Below are positions 15,903 through 24,617 of a stretch of DNA of 64,000 nt, piece by piece (the first letter of the stretch is position 1; each line of letters begins with the position of its first letter). Under the pieces are notes generated by a model. That model was not told where the DNA came from and did no database searches. It saw only the letters and a list, made by a program, of their open reading frames with translations. The stretch is from Arthrobacter gallicola (GTDB lineage Bacteria > Actinomycetota > Actinomycetes > Actinomycetales > Micrococcaceae), in the NCBI RefSeq assembly GCF_014836775.1, contig NZ_JACSQD010000002.1, positions 118,674 through 182,673 on the forward strand. The letters run 5' to 3'. The position numbers and the translations under genes are program-made.

Positions 15903-17009
15903 ATGAGACTTCCTTCTCCCTCACGGCGGGCTTTCTCCGCAGTTCTCGCCGCTGTCATTCTGCTTCTCCTCACGGGGACCAGCGCATTCGCTGCTTCCCC
16001 GGCATCCAGCCCGCAGTCTGTGTCCACTGCTGTGACGAACGACGGGTCAGGCCCGCAGTACTACAGCGGACTGAATATCGACGTCCGGGACGACGTATCC
16101 GGGGACGTGTACGCGTCGGGACAGAGAATCACCATCAGCGGAAACGTCACAGGGGATGTGATCGCGGCCGCCCAGACGATCACCATCACCGGAAACGTTG
16201 ACGGAAACGTGCGCCTGGCCGGGCAGGACGTAACCATTAGCGGCGACGTTACGCGCAGCGGCACCATCTTCGCGTCGACTGTCGACGTGACCGATACCGG
16301 CTCCTTCGGGACCGATCTGGTGGGCGCCGCGGGCGATATCTCCATCGCCGGCGCGATCGGCCGTGATGTCCAGGTCGGCGTCGGGAACCTGACCATCGAC
16401 GGGACTGTCGGCGGCAACCTGACGTACAGCTCCAACAAAGATGCGGACATCGCCGACGGCGCGGTCAGTGGCACGGTCGAGCGCATCGCGCCGCAGCCCG
16501 ACCGAGAGCCGTCGCCGGGGGAAAAGTTCATTGGATGGGTCCTCGGGCTGCTCTATGCGTTGGTTGCCTTGAGCCTCATCACGGTGCTCGCAGGCTGGCT
16601 CTTCCCCCGTCTGCTGCACCGTGTGACCGACCGTTTGGTGCCCCAACCGTGGAAGGCCCTGCTGGTTGGTTTCGTGGCATCGATCGCCGTTCCGTTCGCC
16701 GTGCTGATCCTCCTGGTCACGGTCATCGGGGCGCCCGTTGCGCTGGCCATCCTGCTGGTCTGGATCTCGCTCACGCTCGCAACCTTCGTCTTCACTGCGT
16801 ATTACATAGGCAGGCTCATCTTCCGCGGGAACCAGCATCCGGTGATCAAGGCGCTCGTCGGAGGCATCATCCTCATCGTCGCGCTGCATGTTCCGTGGCT
16901 TAACATCCTCGTCTGGCTGGCCATGGTGTTCTTCGGCCTCGGCGCGCAGCTCCTGGCAATCTACGACCGGCGTCCCTGGCGGCGCGTTCCGCCCGCAGTC
17001 GGCCCGTAG
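15903..17009 (+). CDS. Bactofilin-like (polymer-forming) repeat domain fused to a membrane domain
   Basis: A 368-residue protein. Signal peptide: residues 1-31 (AFSAVLAAVILLLLTGTSAF). Then comes a repetitive beta-helix-like region at about residues 55-200, with units such as GDVYASGQRITISGNVTGDV, IAAAQTITITGNVDGNV and IDGTVGGNL, as in polymer-forming cytoskeletal/bactofilin domains. The C-terminal half has about four membrane helices (GLLYALVALSLITVLAG, then VPFAVLILLVTVIGAPVALA). The beta-helix probably lies outside the membrane. GGAAAGG precedes ATG 15903. Role unknown; perhaps envelope scaffolding. Confidence 0.72.
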   Translation: MRLPSPSRRAFSAVLAAVILLLLTGTSAFAASPASSPQSVSTAVTNDGSGPQYYSGLNIDVRDDVSGDVYASGQRITISGNVTGDVIAAAQTITITGNVDGNVRLAGQDVTISGDVTRSGTIFASTVDVTDTGSFGTDLVGAAGDISIAGAIGRDVQVGVGNLTIDGTVGGNLTYSSNKDADIADGAVSGTVERIAPQPDREPSPGEKFIGWVLGLLYALVALSLITVLAGWLFPRLLHRVTDRLVPQPWKALLVGFVASIAVPFAVLILLVTVIGAPVALAILLVWISLTLATFVFTAYYIGRLIFRGNQHPVIKALVGGIILIVALHVPWLNILVWLAMVFFGLGAQLLAIYDRRPWRRVPPAVGP

Positions 17010-17074
17010 GAAAACGGCCGCCATTACGCGGGCGCACGACTTTTTACCTTCAGCAAGCCGAGGCTGTTTCTATG

Positions 17075-17650
17075 TCAGACGATCGTCTTGGCCAGGGACT
17101 TCATGGCGTCTTGGACATGCATGTTGTTGAGGTCCAATCGCTCGATGTTTCGCAGCGTCAACGGCGCCGATCTGGAGGGTGTTTCCCAGATGCCGATGAT
17201 TTCCCAGTGTGGACGATGGAATGACCACCATTTAACCCCGGCCCATTGCTGCGCACCGGCGGTGTTCCGCTGGTTAAACACACGCAGGGCCCATGCCTGG
17301 CTGGCTGCCCGGTTGCGCGTGACAACCTCAGACGGCTTAATGCGAAGGTCAACGAGGTTCTGGGCGTTGTCCAAGTCAAGCAGGTTAATACTGTCCGGGA
17401 TCTCAAGTGTGGCCAGGGCGCGCCGGGATCCGCGAAGGTACGGGACATCGAACATGTCGGCCGTCCACTGGTTCTGGTCGCCGAAGACCTCGGCTACAGC
17501 GCCGGCCGGAGTCATCGCCAAGTACCAGAGGTCATATGACCCGGGATTATCCAGTCGGCCTCCGGATTGCGGCTTGTGCAGGTAGAGAGGGTGGCCCGGT
17601 TCTCCGGGCTGGGCCCGCGGCAGGTACGGGAAAATCCTGTATGCGAGCAT
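17075..17650 (-). CDS. RES-domain toxin
   Basis: A 191-residue RES-family protein. The N-terminus LAYRIF contains the conserved arginine. GGRLDNPGSYDLWYLAMTPA and GAVAEVFGD carry the tyrosine and catalytic glutamate, and a later serine lies in WWSFHRPHW. RES toxins of type II systems degrade NAD+ (known for MbcT and the P. putida homologue). The gene starts 2 bases after the stop of its antitoxin gene, the usual order for RES-Xre modules. Confidence 0.85.
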   Translation of the reverse strand: MLAYRIFPYLPRAQPGEPGHPLYLHKPQSGGRLDNPGSYDLWYLAMTPAGAVAEVFGDQNQWTADMFDVPYLRGSRRALATLEIPDSINLLDLDNAQNLVDLRIKPSEVVTRNRAASQAWALRVFNQRNTAGAQQWAGVKWWSFHRPHWEIIGIWETPSRSAPLTLRNIERLDLNNMHVQDAMKSLAKTIV

Positions 17651-17652
17651 GC

Positions 17653-18054
17653 CTAGCCGAAGGCGCCGGACTGGGCGGCGTCGAGAGCGGCAATGACTTC
17701 AGCTGAACCACGGGTCTTGAGGACGTCGATGGGGCGGGCCCCGTCAAGGTAGGAGTTTGAGCCTTGAAGCCACTGGAGAGCGGCGTCCCTGCTCCAGATC
17801 ATCCGTGCACGGGCCATCACATGATCGAGGTCGACAACCAGCCGCCCCGCTTCCAGGCCGGGCGATTCCAGGCCCCGGCTCCAGCGCGATGGCTGACTAG
17901 GGCTGACACCGAGTACCTCAGCCACGACGGTTGTGCTGCCGAAAGCTTCAATGAGCAGCTCTGTTCGCTGCTGCGCCCCGGAGAGCCTGCTCCCCCGCCG
18001 GGCTCCAGTTACGGATGTTCTGGAACCTCGTCTCGAAACGCTTGGGCTTGTCAT
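17653..18054 (-). CDS. MbcA/ParS/Xre-type antitoxin
   Basis: A 133-residue antitoxin. The N-terminal half contains a DNA-binding helix-turn-helix (STTVVAEVLGVSPSQPSRWS). The C-terminal half is the MbcA/ParS toxin-binding domain (DAALQWLQGSNSYLDGARP, then IDVLKTRGSAEVIAALDA). The basic Ser/Arg-rich N-terminus is probably disordered. A palindrome 14 bases upstream of the ATG fits autoregulation by the complex. Confidence 0.85.
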   Translation of the reverse strand: MTSPSVSRRGSRTSVTGARRGSRLSGAQQRTELLIEAFGSTTVVAEVLGVSPSQPSRWSRGLESPGLEAGRLVVDLDHVMARARMIWSRDAALQWLQGSNSYLDGARPIDVLKTRGSAEVIAALDAAQSGAFG

Positions 18055-18067
18055 GTCTTGACCCTAC

Positions 18068-18087
18068 GCCCAACAGATTCGTTGGGC
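18068..18087. promoter_or_regulatory. Toxin-antitoxin autoregulatory operator
   Basis: GCCCAAC (18068-18074) and GTTGGGC (18081-18087) are perfect inverted arms around AGATTC. They lie 14 bases upstream of the antitoxin start codon. Confidence 0.6.
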
Positions 18088-18160
18088 AATGCCGACTGGC
18101 TGACCCGGCTCTGCACTCCGCTGCGGAATGAGGCCGGCGCGGCTCGGCTAGATTGAACCC

Positions 18161-18847
18161 ATGACTTTCCCGGGGGCCGTGCTCGATATTTCCAACCTAT
18201 CCGTAGGCTACGGCGGCGCGCCGGTGTGCGGACCGATCACGGCACGCGCGGACGCGGGTGAGATCCTCGGCGTCGTCGGCTTTAACGGTGCCGGCAAGTC
18301 CACGGCCGCCCGCACCATCGCCGGGAAGCAGCAGATGCTCGACGGCGAGGTCCGGGTCCACGGGCTGCCGGTCAACGAGGACGCGATCCCGTTCCGCCGC
18401 CAGGTCGCCGCCCTGTTCGACGAGGACGCGTTCTTCCCCTCACTGTCCCTGCGCGAGCACCTGCAGCTGGTCGCCCGCGGGCACTCGGTCCCGGATCCGG
18501 ACGCCGCCGTCGACGCCGAACTGGACTTCTTCGCCCTGCAGGAGCGGGCCGACGCCGTTCCCGCCTCCGTCTCCTCCGGCCAGCGCCGCCGGCTGCTGCT
18601 GGCTTCGGCCCTGATCCGGCCGTCGTCGCTGCTGATCCTCGATGAACCGGAGCAGCGCCTGGACCCCGCCATGCGCGAACGTGTCGGCGAACGTCTCCAG
18701 GCCTATGCCGCCGACGGCGGGACGGTTCTGCTGGTCACCCATGATCCGGCGCTGCTGCTGGCTACGGCGCAGCGGTGCCTGCTGATTGACGACGACGTCC
18801 GCGAGATCGCGCCCCAGCGCGCCGCCGCGGAAATCGCCGGACGCTGA
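18161..18847 (+). CDS. ABC transporter ATP-binding protein
   Basis: A 228-residue ATPase with Walker A GFNGAGKST (about residues 40-48), a degenerate signature SVSSGQRRRLLLA, Walker B SLLILDEPEQ (the usual D-loop is altered: EPEQRLDP) and a switch histidine in LLVTHDP. It is followed 3 bases later by a polytopic membrane protein gene, so the two form an exporter of unknown substrate. A diverged fragment of this gene occurs at 22050-22190. Confidence 0.92.
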   Translation: MTFPGAVLDISNLSVGYGGAPVCGPITARADAGEILGVVGFNGAGKSTAARTIAGKQQMLDGEVRVHGLPVNEDAIPFRRQVAALFDEDAFFPSLSLREHLQLVARGHSVPDPDAAVDAELDFFALQERADAVPASVSSGQRRRLLLASALIRPSSLLILDEPEQRLDPAMRERVGERLQAYAADGGTVLLVTHDPALLLATAQRCLLIDDDVREIAPQRAAAEIAGR

Positions 18848-18850
18848 CCC

Positions 18851-20416
18851 ATGACCACCCAGACCATCCATGCCCCTCCCTTCAACCCGGTCCGCTACAC
18901 CCGGCAGGCGGCGCGGGCATATTCCCGTGGCCGGTCCCGGTTCCGGGATGCCTTCGTCGACGTCTATACCGCGGTGCTGGCGCTGGGAACCATCGGCGCG
19001 CTGGCCGTGGGGCTTGTCCTGGCCCTGCGCGAGCAGGTGGCCTTGGCCTGGAACACGGACGCGGCCGGGCGCACTCTGGTGGCGCCGCCGTCGTTCGCCC
19101 TGCCCGACGGCACGGCAGCGACCGTGCTGGTGTTCGCGGCCCTGGTGACGGTGATGACCGTGGCCCGGAAGTTCGGCCCCGCGGCGGTCAACGGACCCGA
19201 AGGATACTGGTGGCTGAGCCTGCCGCTGGACCGGCGGCCGATGGTAACCGGACGCCTGGCCCGCCGGCTGACTGCCGTGTGGGCGGGCGCGACCGTGCTG
19301 TATCTGCCGTTCGGGTTTGTGATGGATCTTCAGGCGGGCGTGGTGGGGCAGTTCCTGGCTGCCGCGGCATTTGGCGTGGCTGCTGTCTGCGCGGTGCTGC
19401 TCGCTGCCCTGCGGCAGGCCGGTCCGGGCACTGAGGGGTCGGGCGCGTCCCGGCCCGAGCTGCTCCGGCGGCTGTTTTCCGGACCGCTTCCCGGTCTGCT
19501 GCTGCTCGCGGTGCTGAGTTTCGTTCCGCGGCAGGCAGCGGCGGGTGTCCTGGGCCCGGCGTTCGTCGCTCTGGCGGCCGACGTCGCGCTGGGACTGCTG
19601 GTGTTCGCCCGACTGGATCGGATCCCGGGCCGGGAGCTGATCCGCGGCGGCGCGGTGTCCGGGCATGCCGGTGCGGCGGTGTTCCTGATGGATCTCAATG
19701 AGGTGGGCCGCGCGCTTTCGGCAGAGCCCGACGGCGTTGCCTCCGCCCGTGCTGCGCGGTTGTATGCGAGGGGCGGGCGGACTCCGTTTGGTGCTCTGCT
19801 GCGTGCTGACACCGTAGCGTTCCTGCGGACCCGCGGGTTGTGGGTGCGCCCCATGCTGGTGCTTGTTCTCTGTGTGGCCTTGTTGCTGACCGGCGGCGCG
19901 CAGCCTCCGCTGATGCAGCTGGGGATGATTGCGCTGGCTGTATTTGCGGCGGTTCCGTCGCTGGGTGCGGTGACCCGGCGGACCGCGATCATGCCGGGCC
20001 TCGACATGCTGCTGCCGCTGTCAGTCTCCGTAGTGCGGCTGAGCCGGATGGCGCTGCCTGCCGCTGCTCTGGCGCTGTGGACGGCGGTGCTGTGTGCCGT
20101 GCTGGTGCTGCTCGGCGTGGGGAGTCCGGCGCTGATTGCTCTGGGTGCACTGGCCGGCGTGGGGTTTGGTGCGTCAGCGGTGCGGGGCGCCTACCGGGTC
20201 CAGCCCGACTGGACCATTCCGCCCAAGGACACCCCATTCGGCCCGATGCCCAGTGCGCAGACCGGGGCACTGGTTCGCGGTTTGGACACGACACTGCTGG
20301 CACTGGTTCCCCTACTGCTCGGGCTGTTCCTTGGTTATGTGCCTGGGGTGTTGCTGCTGGCGCAGGCTGGGTTCTCGGCGGTGTGTGTTCTTGTGGTGAT
20401 GTACTCGAGTCGATGA
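18851..20416 (+). CDS. DUF6297-like polytopic membrane protein, partner of the ABC ATPase
   Basis: A 521-residue membrane protein with about ten to twelve hydrophobic segments, for example TVLVFAALVTVMTVARKF, FLAAAAFGVAAVCAVLLAAL and LVPLLLGLFLGYVPGVLLLA. ARLDRIPGRELIRGGAVSGH and a basic loop (ARAARLYARGGRTPFGALLR) are characteristic. It resembles the actinobacterial DUF6297 proteins found beside an ABC ATPase; that assignment is from memory. It begins 3 bases after the ATPase stop. Partial copies lie at 22190-22998 and 24489-24562. Confidence 0.75.
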   Translation: MTTQTIHAPPFNPVRYTRQAARAYSRGRSRFRDAFVDVYTAVLALGTIGALAVGLVLALREQVALAWNTDAAGRTLVAPPSFALPDGTAATVLVFAALVTVMTVARKFGPAAVNGPEGYWWLSLPLDRRPMVTGRLARRLTAVWAGATVLYLPFGFVMDLQAGVVGQFLAAAAFGVAAVCAVLLAALRQAGPGTEGSGASRPELLRRLFSGPLPGLLLLAVLSFVPRQAAAGVLGPAFVALAADVALGLLVFARLDRIPGRELIRGGAVSGHAGAAVFLMDLNEVGRALSAEPDGVASARAARLYARGGRTPFGALLRADTVAFLRTRGLWVRPMLVLVLCVALLLTGGAQPPLMQLGMIALAVFAAVPSLGAVTRRTAIMPGLDMLLPLSVSVVRLSRMALPAAALALWTAVLCAVLVLLGVGSPALIALGALAGVGFGASAVRGAYRVQPDWTIPPKDTPFGPMPSAQTGALVRGLDTTLLALVPLLLGLFLGYVPGVLLLAQAGFSAVCVLVVMYSSR

Positions 20417-20530
20417 CTGACTTAAGATCATCCGCAAATTTGAAGGGGTGTTCCCTACCCAAAGTGGGCGCGCGGGACCGCTGCCAAGGTCCACGGATAG
20501 GGTCGTGTTATCCAAGGAAAGGACCTGCCC

Positions 20531-21949
20531 GTGGTTTCCATCGCTTGGCTCCGCGACGATCTGCGCACAGCTGATAACCCTGCCCTCCTGGCCGCAGCGC
20601 ACGACGGCGGCGCGGTAGCCCTCTATGTTCTGGATGAGGAATCACCGGGCATCCGGCCGCTGGGCGCCGCCGCCAAATGGTGGCTGCATCATGCTCTGCG
20701 GGCCCTGCGGCATGATCTTGAAGCCCTGGGCATTCCGTTGGTCCTGTTGCGGGGGCCGGCCGGCGACGTCGTTCCTGCTTTCACGCAGGAGGTGGACGCG
20801 GAGCGGATCCTCTGGAATCGGCGCTACGGCGGGCCGGAGCGAGAGGTTGACACTGCGGTCAAGGAGTGGGCGGCGAGCACGGATGTGCAGGCGGAGAGCT
20901 TTCAGGCTTCGCTGCTGCATGAACCCTGGACCGTGCGTACGGGCGGCGGCGGACCGTACCGCGTTTTCACTCCCTTCTGGCGAACGGTGTCCGCAATGGA
21001 TTTCCGGGCGCCCTTTCCGGCTCCGGACAAGAATGCTGCCCCGCCGGACGGCATCCCCGCCGGGGAGGACCTTCAGGACTGGAACCTACTGCCGCTGAAT
21101 CCGGACTGGGCAACCGGGTTGGCGGAAGCCTGGGCCCCGGGCGAGGAAGCCGGCTTGTCCGCACTCAGCGACTTCCTGGCCGGCCCGGTGCAGAATTACG
21201 ACGACGGTCGCGACCGCCCGGCGAAGCCCGGGACCAGTCGGCTCTCCCCGTACCTGCGGTGGGGGCACGTGAGTCCGTTCCAGGTGTGGCACGCGCTGTC
21301 CCGCGTGCGCGGGAACGGGCCAGGGCCGGATGTGTTCGGCACCGAAATCGGCTGGCGTGAGTTCTGCTGGCACCAGCTCTTTCACAACCCGGATCTGGCC
21401 ACCAAGAACCTGCGGCCGGCCTTCGACGGATTCCCCTGGGAACATCCGGAGGGCTCCGGACCGCAAACCCCGGCAATCCTGCGGAGGAAGGCAGCGCAAT
21501 CGCCGTCGAGATCCCGGCCTGATGGCCTGGACCCCCTCGATGCGTGGAAGGCCGGGCTGACAGGAATTCCGCTGGTCGACGCCGGCCAGCGGCAGCTTTG
21601 GAGCATTGGCTGGATGCACAACCGGGTGCGGATGGTCGCCGCCAGCTTCCTGGTCAAGAACCTGGGCATCCACTGGCGGGTGGGTGAAGAATGGTTCTGG
21701 GAGACCTTGGTGGACGCAGACCCCGCGAGCAATCCCGCCAACTGGCAGTGGGTCGCGGGCTCCGGCGCGGACGCAGCACCGTTCTTCCGGATCTTCAATC
21801 CCCAGACACAGGCAAAGCGCTTTGATCCCCAAGGTGAGTACGTTGCCCACTGGGTGCCGGACGCGCTGACTCCCGCCTATCCCGAGCCGCTCGTGGACCT
21901 ACTGGAGTCCCGCCGGCACGCGCTTGAAGCGTACGAGAGTATTCGCTGA
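20531..21949 (+). CDS. phr: Deoxyribodipyrimidine photolyase
   Basis: A 472-residue class I DNA photolyase. The N-terminal antenna domain begins VSIAWLRDDLRTADNPALLA. The FAD-binding C-terminal domain has TSRLSPYLRWGHVSPFQVWH, EIGWREFCWHQLFHNPD, WKAGLTGIPLVDAGQRQL and WSIGWMHNRVRMVAASFLVK, followed by the tryptophan-rich WFWETLVDADPASNPANWQW. It repairs cyclobutane pyrimidine dimers with blue light. Start is GTG 20531, preceded by AAGGAAAGGA. A mosaic pseudogene begins directly after its stop. Confidence 0.96.
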   Translation: MVSIAWLRDDLRTADNPALLAAAHDGGAVALYVLDEESPGIRPLGAAAKWWLHHALRALRHDLEALGIPLVLLRGPAGDVVPAFTQEVDAERILWNRRYGGPEREVDTAVKEWAASTDVQAESFQASLLHEPWTVRTGGGGPYRVFTPFWRTVSAMDFRAPFPAPDKNAAPPDGIPAGEDLQDWNLLPLNPDWATGLAEAWAPGEEAGLSALSDFLAGPVQNYDDGRDRPAKPGTSRLSPYLRWGHVSPFQVWHALSRVRGNGPGPDVFGTEIGWREFCWHQLFHNPDLATKNLRPAFDGFPWEHPEGSGPQTPAILRRKAAQSPSRSRPDGLDPLDAWKAGLTGIPLVDAGQRQLWSIGWMHNRVRMVAASFLVKNLGIHWRVGEEWFWETLVDADPASNPANWQWVAGSGADAAPFFRIFNPQTQAKRFDPQGEYVAHWVPDALTPAYPEPLVDLLESRRHALEAYESIR

Positions 21950-22998
21950 GCCGCACAGTCACCGTCGCCGGGATCGACCTGCCCGTCTACTACGCCAACC
22001 CGCATCCCGCGGCTCTCGGCCGCAGGCACGTCCCCTGGGACACTGACGTGAGCACCATCGCCGGGAAGCAGCAGATGCTCGACGGCGAGGTCCGGGTCCA
22101 CGGCCTGCGGGTCAACGAAGACGCTATCCCGTTCCGCCGTTCGGTCGCCGCCCTGTTCGACGAGGACGCTTTCTTCCCCTCGCTGTCCGCCCGGCTGGAT
22201 CGAATCCCGGGGAGGGAGCTGTTCCGAGGCGGCGTGGTGTCGGGGCACACCGGTGCCGCGGTGTTCCTCATGGATCTTAACGAGATGGGCCGCGCGCTTT
22301 CGGCAGATCCCGACGGCGTTGCCTCCGCCCGTGCGGTCCGCTGGTATGCGCGGGGCGGGCGGACGCCGTTTGGTGCCTTGCTCAGTGCTGATACTGCCGC
22401 TTTCCTGCGGACCCTCGGCCTGTGGATCCGGCCGGTGCTGGTGCCTGTTCTCTGTGTGGCTTTGTTGCTGACCGGTGGCGAGCAGCCTCCGCTGGTGCAG
22501 CTGGGGATGATTGCTGCTGCGGTTTTGCGGCAGTTCCGGCGCTGGGTGCGGTGGCCCGGGGGACAGCAATCATGCCCGGCCTGGATCTGCTGCTGCCGCT
22601 GCCAGTGTCCGGCGTGCGGCTGAGCCGGATGGCATTGCCTGGTGCTGCCCTGGCGCTGTGGATTGCGGTGTTGTGCGCGGTGCTGGTGCTGCTCGGCGCG
22701 GGCGATCCTGCACTGATCACTCTGAGAGCGCTGGCTGGTGTCGGGTTTGGTGCGACGGCGGTGCGTGGCGCCTACCGGGTCCAGCCCGACTGGTCCCTCC
22801 ACCCAAGGAGACGCCGTTCGGTCCAATGCCCAGCGCAGGCCGGGTCCATGGTCCGTGGTTTCGACACGACGCTGCTGCCCGTTGGTTCCGCTGCCGCTCG
22901 GACTGTTCCTGGGGTATGCGCCTGGGATGCTGCTGCTAGGGCAGGCTGGTTTTTCTGCGGTGTGTGTTCTTGTGCTGATGTATTCGAGACCGAAGTGA
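21950..22998 (+). pseudogene. Three-part mosaic pseudogene (RraA-like / ABC ATPase / DUF6297-like fragments)
   Basis: Three fragments are joined. First, 21964-22047 encodes AGIDLPVYYANPHPAALGRR followed by HVPWDTD, matching the RraA-like domain of the gene at 27659 (at 28817-28893) with many silent changes. Second, 22050-22190 encodes TIAGKQQMLDGEVRVHGL on to FDEDAFFPSLS, matching the ATPase at 18316-18447. Third, 22190-22998 matches the C-terminal half of the DUF6297-like protein, from ARLDRIPGREL to VLVLMYSRPK. The three parts are in one open frame until about 22510, where an extra T in a TTTT run shifts the frame. A second shift is near 22797. Not functional as the original proteins. Confidence 0.88.
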
Positions 22999-23015
22999 CA
23001 CTATATGATTCTCTG

Positions 23016-24455
23016 ATGCCCCAAGCCGCTTCAACCGACGCTGAGCGTTTCCTTGGTAGCCCCCGTTGGGCACACATGACCGAATGGATGTCTACATCGG
23101 AAATAGGCGAGGCCCGGCCGGAGTGGCGTTTGCGTTGTTCTCAGAGATATCAACGTCAGCCAGGAGAATACCCTCAGGTGGGTACACCCCTGCTATTGGT
23201 GTCCTGGGAGCAAGCCGAGAGCATCGAGCCTTACGATGACCGACCATTCGATGAAATCGTAGGCTTATGGATGCCAGTAGTAGGAACCGAGTATGAGCCA
23301 CCACGCAAAAACCAGGAACGTTCGGGCACAATCTATAAGGCTGACTTCGAGCTAGTGCCGGAACCGGGTAATCCTTATGATCACACCGCCCTCGCAGTAG
23401 ATCTGAACGGGGTCCGTATTGGATACCTGGGTGCCAGTTACGCCGCCCATCACCATTGGAGAGTCCGTGCGCTAAACGTACTGGGGCATCGTGTCGTAGT
23501 TCCCGGTTTTTATCGATCCACCTTCAGTCCAATCGCTGAACGGGACTGCCTCGAAGCCTTTGCTCTTCGTCCTACCACGCAGATGTACGACGGGATCTTG
23601 GAAGATCAAGAAGAGCAGGCCTCCCGCATTAATGAGTTATGGGCAGCACTCAGTAACGAAACGCGAGAAAGGATTGCGTGTGGCGGCTTTCATCTCACTG
23701 ATGAAACAGCAGGCGAGGTCCTGAAACTGCAGGAGCGTTTTCCCGACATCGGATTGCCTACGCTGCCTTACGCAGACGCGATGCCGCGGAGCATCCAACT
23801 CATGCTCCGTAATGCCCGCCACGAGCAGGCTGAGAGCAAATGGCGTAAGGCTCGCGAGCTTGATGCCAAGGCACTTGACCTCGTACGCGGCGGGTCAAGC
23901 GTGAGAAATGCAAGCCGCGAAATCGCTATTTCAGAAACACGTATTCGGAAGGCAATGAAAGAAGCCGGGGTAACGGCTCTTCGGAAACATGCGGATGAAT
24001 CTCGAGACCAGACCGTCGTATTGCTCGCCGAGAAGGGTCTATCCCTGTCTGCTATTTCCGCTGAAGCTGGGCTGAGCGTTAGAGCAGTCTCAGCCGCACT
24101 CCGTCGACGAGATGTGCCCACACGCGGAGTATCCGGCGTGAATGAGTGGTCCCGAGCAAGCATGCTTCAACGGGTCTCCGACTGCGCTGACGCGCTAAAA
24201 CTCCAAGGGCAGGGAAACACAAGAGAGGAAATCGCCAAACAAATGGGAGTCTCGGTCCACACAGTCAAGAAGCGCTTGAGCGATGGGCATTTCTTCGATA
24301 ATCCAGCGAACAACCCTCAGCGGCTTGACCTCGCTCGGAGAGTCCGGGAACAGAGCCTCAAGCAATCTGAGTGCTCGGGTTTCGGTGAGCAGCGCGCCCT
24401 TACGGATGGCAACGTGCTTGACCTTATTCATGCCGGATGGATGCATCGGGCGTAG
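23016..24455 (+). CDS. HIRAN-like domain protein with three C-terminal helix-turn-helix motifs
   Basis: A 479-residue protein. Residues about 86-170 read PVVGTEYEP, then FELVPEPGNPYDHTALAVDL and NGVRIGYLGASYA, which matches the HIRAN fold (DNA 3'-end binding) seen in helicases and phage or defence proteins. Three HTH-like units follow: about 286-318 (SVRNASREIAISETRIRKAM), 333-367 (LSLSAISAEAGLSVRAVSAA) and 391-423 (TREEIAKQMGVSVHTVKKRL). No catalytic domain is visible. I chose ATG 23016; the frame continues open upstream only through pseudogene sequence. Codon use is much less G+C-rich than in the flanking genes, which suggests transfer. Confidence 0.68.
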   Translation: MPQAASTDAERFLGSPRWAHMTEWMSTSEIGEARPEWRLRCSQRYQRQPGEYPQVGTPLLLVSWEQAESIEPYDDRPFDEIVGLWMPVVGTEYEPPRKNQERSGTIYKADFELVPEPGNPYDHTALAVDLNGVRIGYLGASYAAHHHWRVRALNVLGHRVVVPGFYRSTFSPIAERDCLEAFALRPTTQMYDGILEDQEEQASRINELWAALSNETRERIACGGFHLTDETAGEVLKLQERFPDIGLPTLPYADAMPRSIQLMLRNARHEQAESKWRKARELDAKALDLVRGGSSVRNASREIAISETRIRKAMKEAGVTALRKHADESRDQTVVLLAEKGLSLSAISAEAGLSVRAVSAALRRRDVPTRGVSGVNEWSRASMLQRVSDCADALKLQGQGNTREEIAKQMGVSVHTVKKRLSDGHFFDNPANNPQRLDLARRVREQSLKQSECSGFGEQRALTDGNVLDLIHAGWMHRA

Positions 24456-24488
24456 TCACCTGACCGAGCCCGGCTCCGTCGTTTCCTC

Positions 24489-24562
24489 GCGGGCGGACGG
24501 ACACCGTTTGGCGCGCTGCTCTCTGCCGATAACGTGGCAGTCCGACGGAAGCGAGGCCTGTG
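24489..24562 (+). pseudogene. Third fragment of the DUF6297-like gene
   Basis: GGGCGGACGGACACCGTTTG and the bases that follow align with 19777-19840 and 22357-22422, the part encoding the GGRTPFGALL loop and the next helix. There is a 3-base insertion and single-base gaps, so it no longer codes. It lies just after the HIRAN-like gene, so that gene is bracketed by DUF6297-like fragments. Confidence 0.65.
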
Positions 24563-24617
24563 CAACGTGCTGCTGATTAGGACTTTCAATCGACAGTAAT
24601 CAGACGGCCGGTCGTGG

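Noticed and set aside
15595..15906. A 103-codon plus-strand frame
   Set aside because: Its composition is Arg/Pro-rich without domain similarity, and it overlaps the ribosome binding site of the gene at 15903.
22422..23015. N-terminal extension of the HIRAN-like gene
   Set aside because: The open frame covers frameshifted DUF6297-like pseudogene sequence; homology begins only after ATG 23016.
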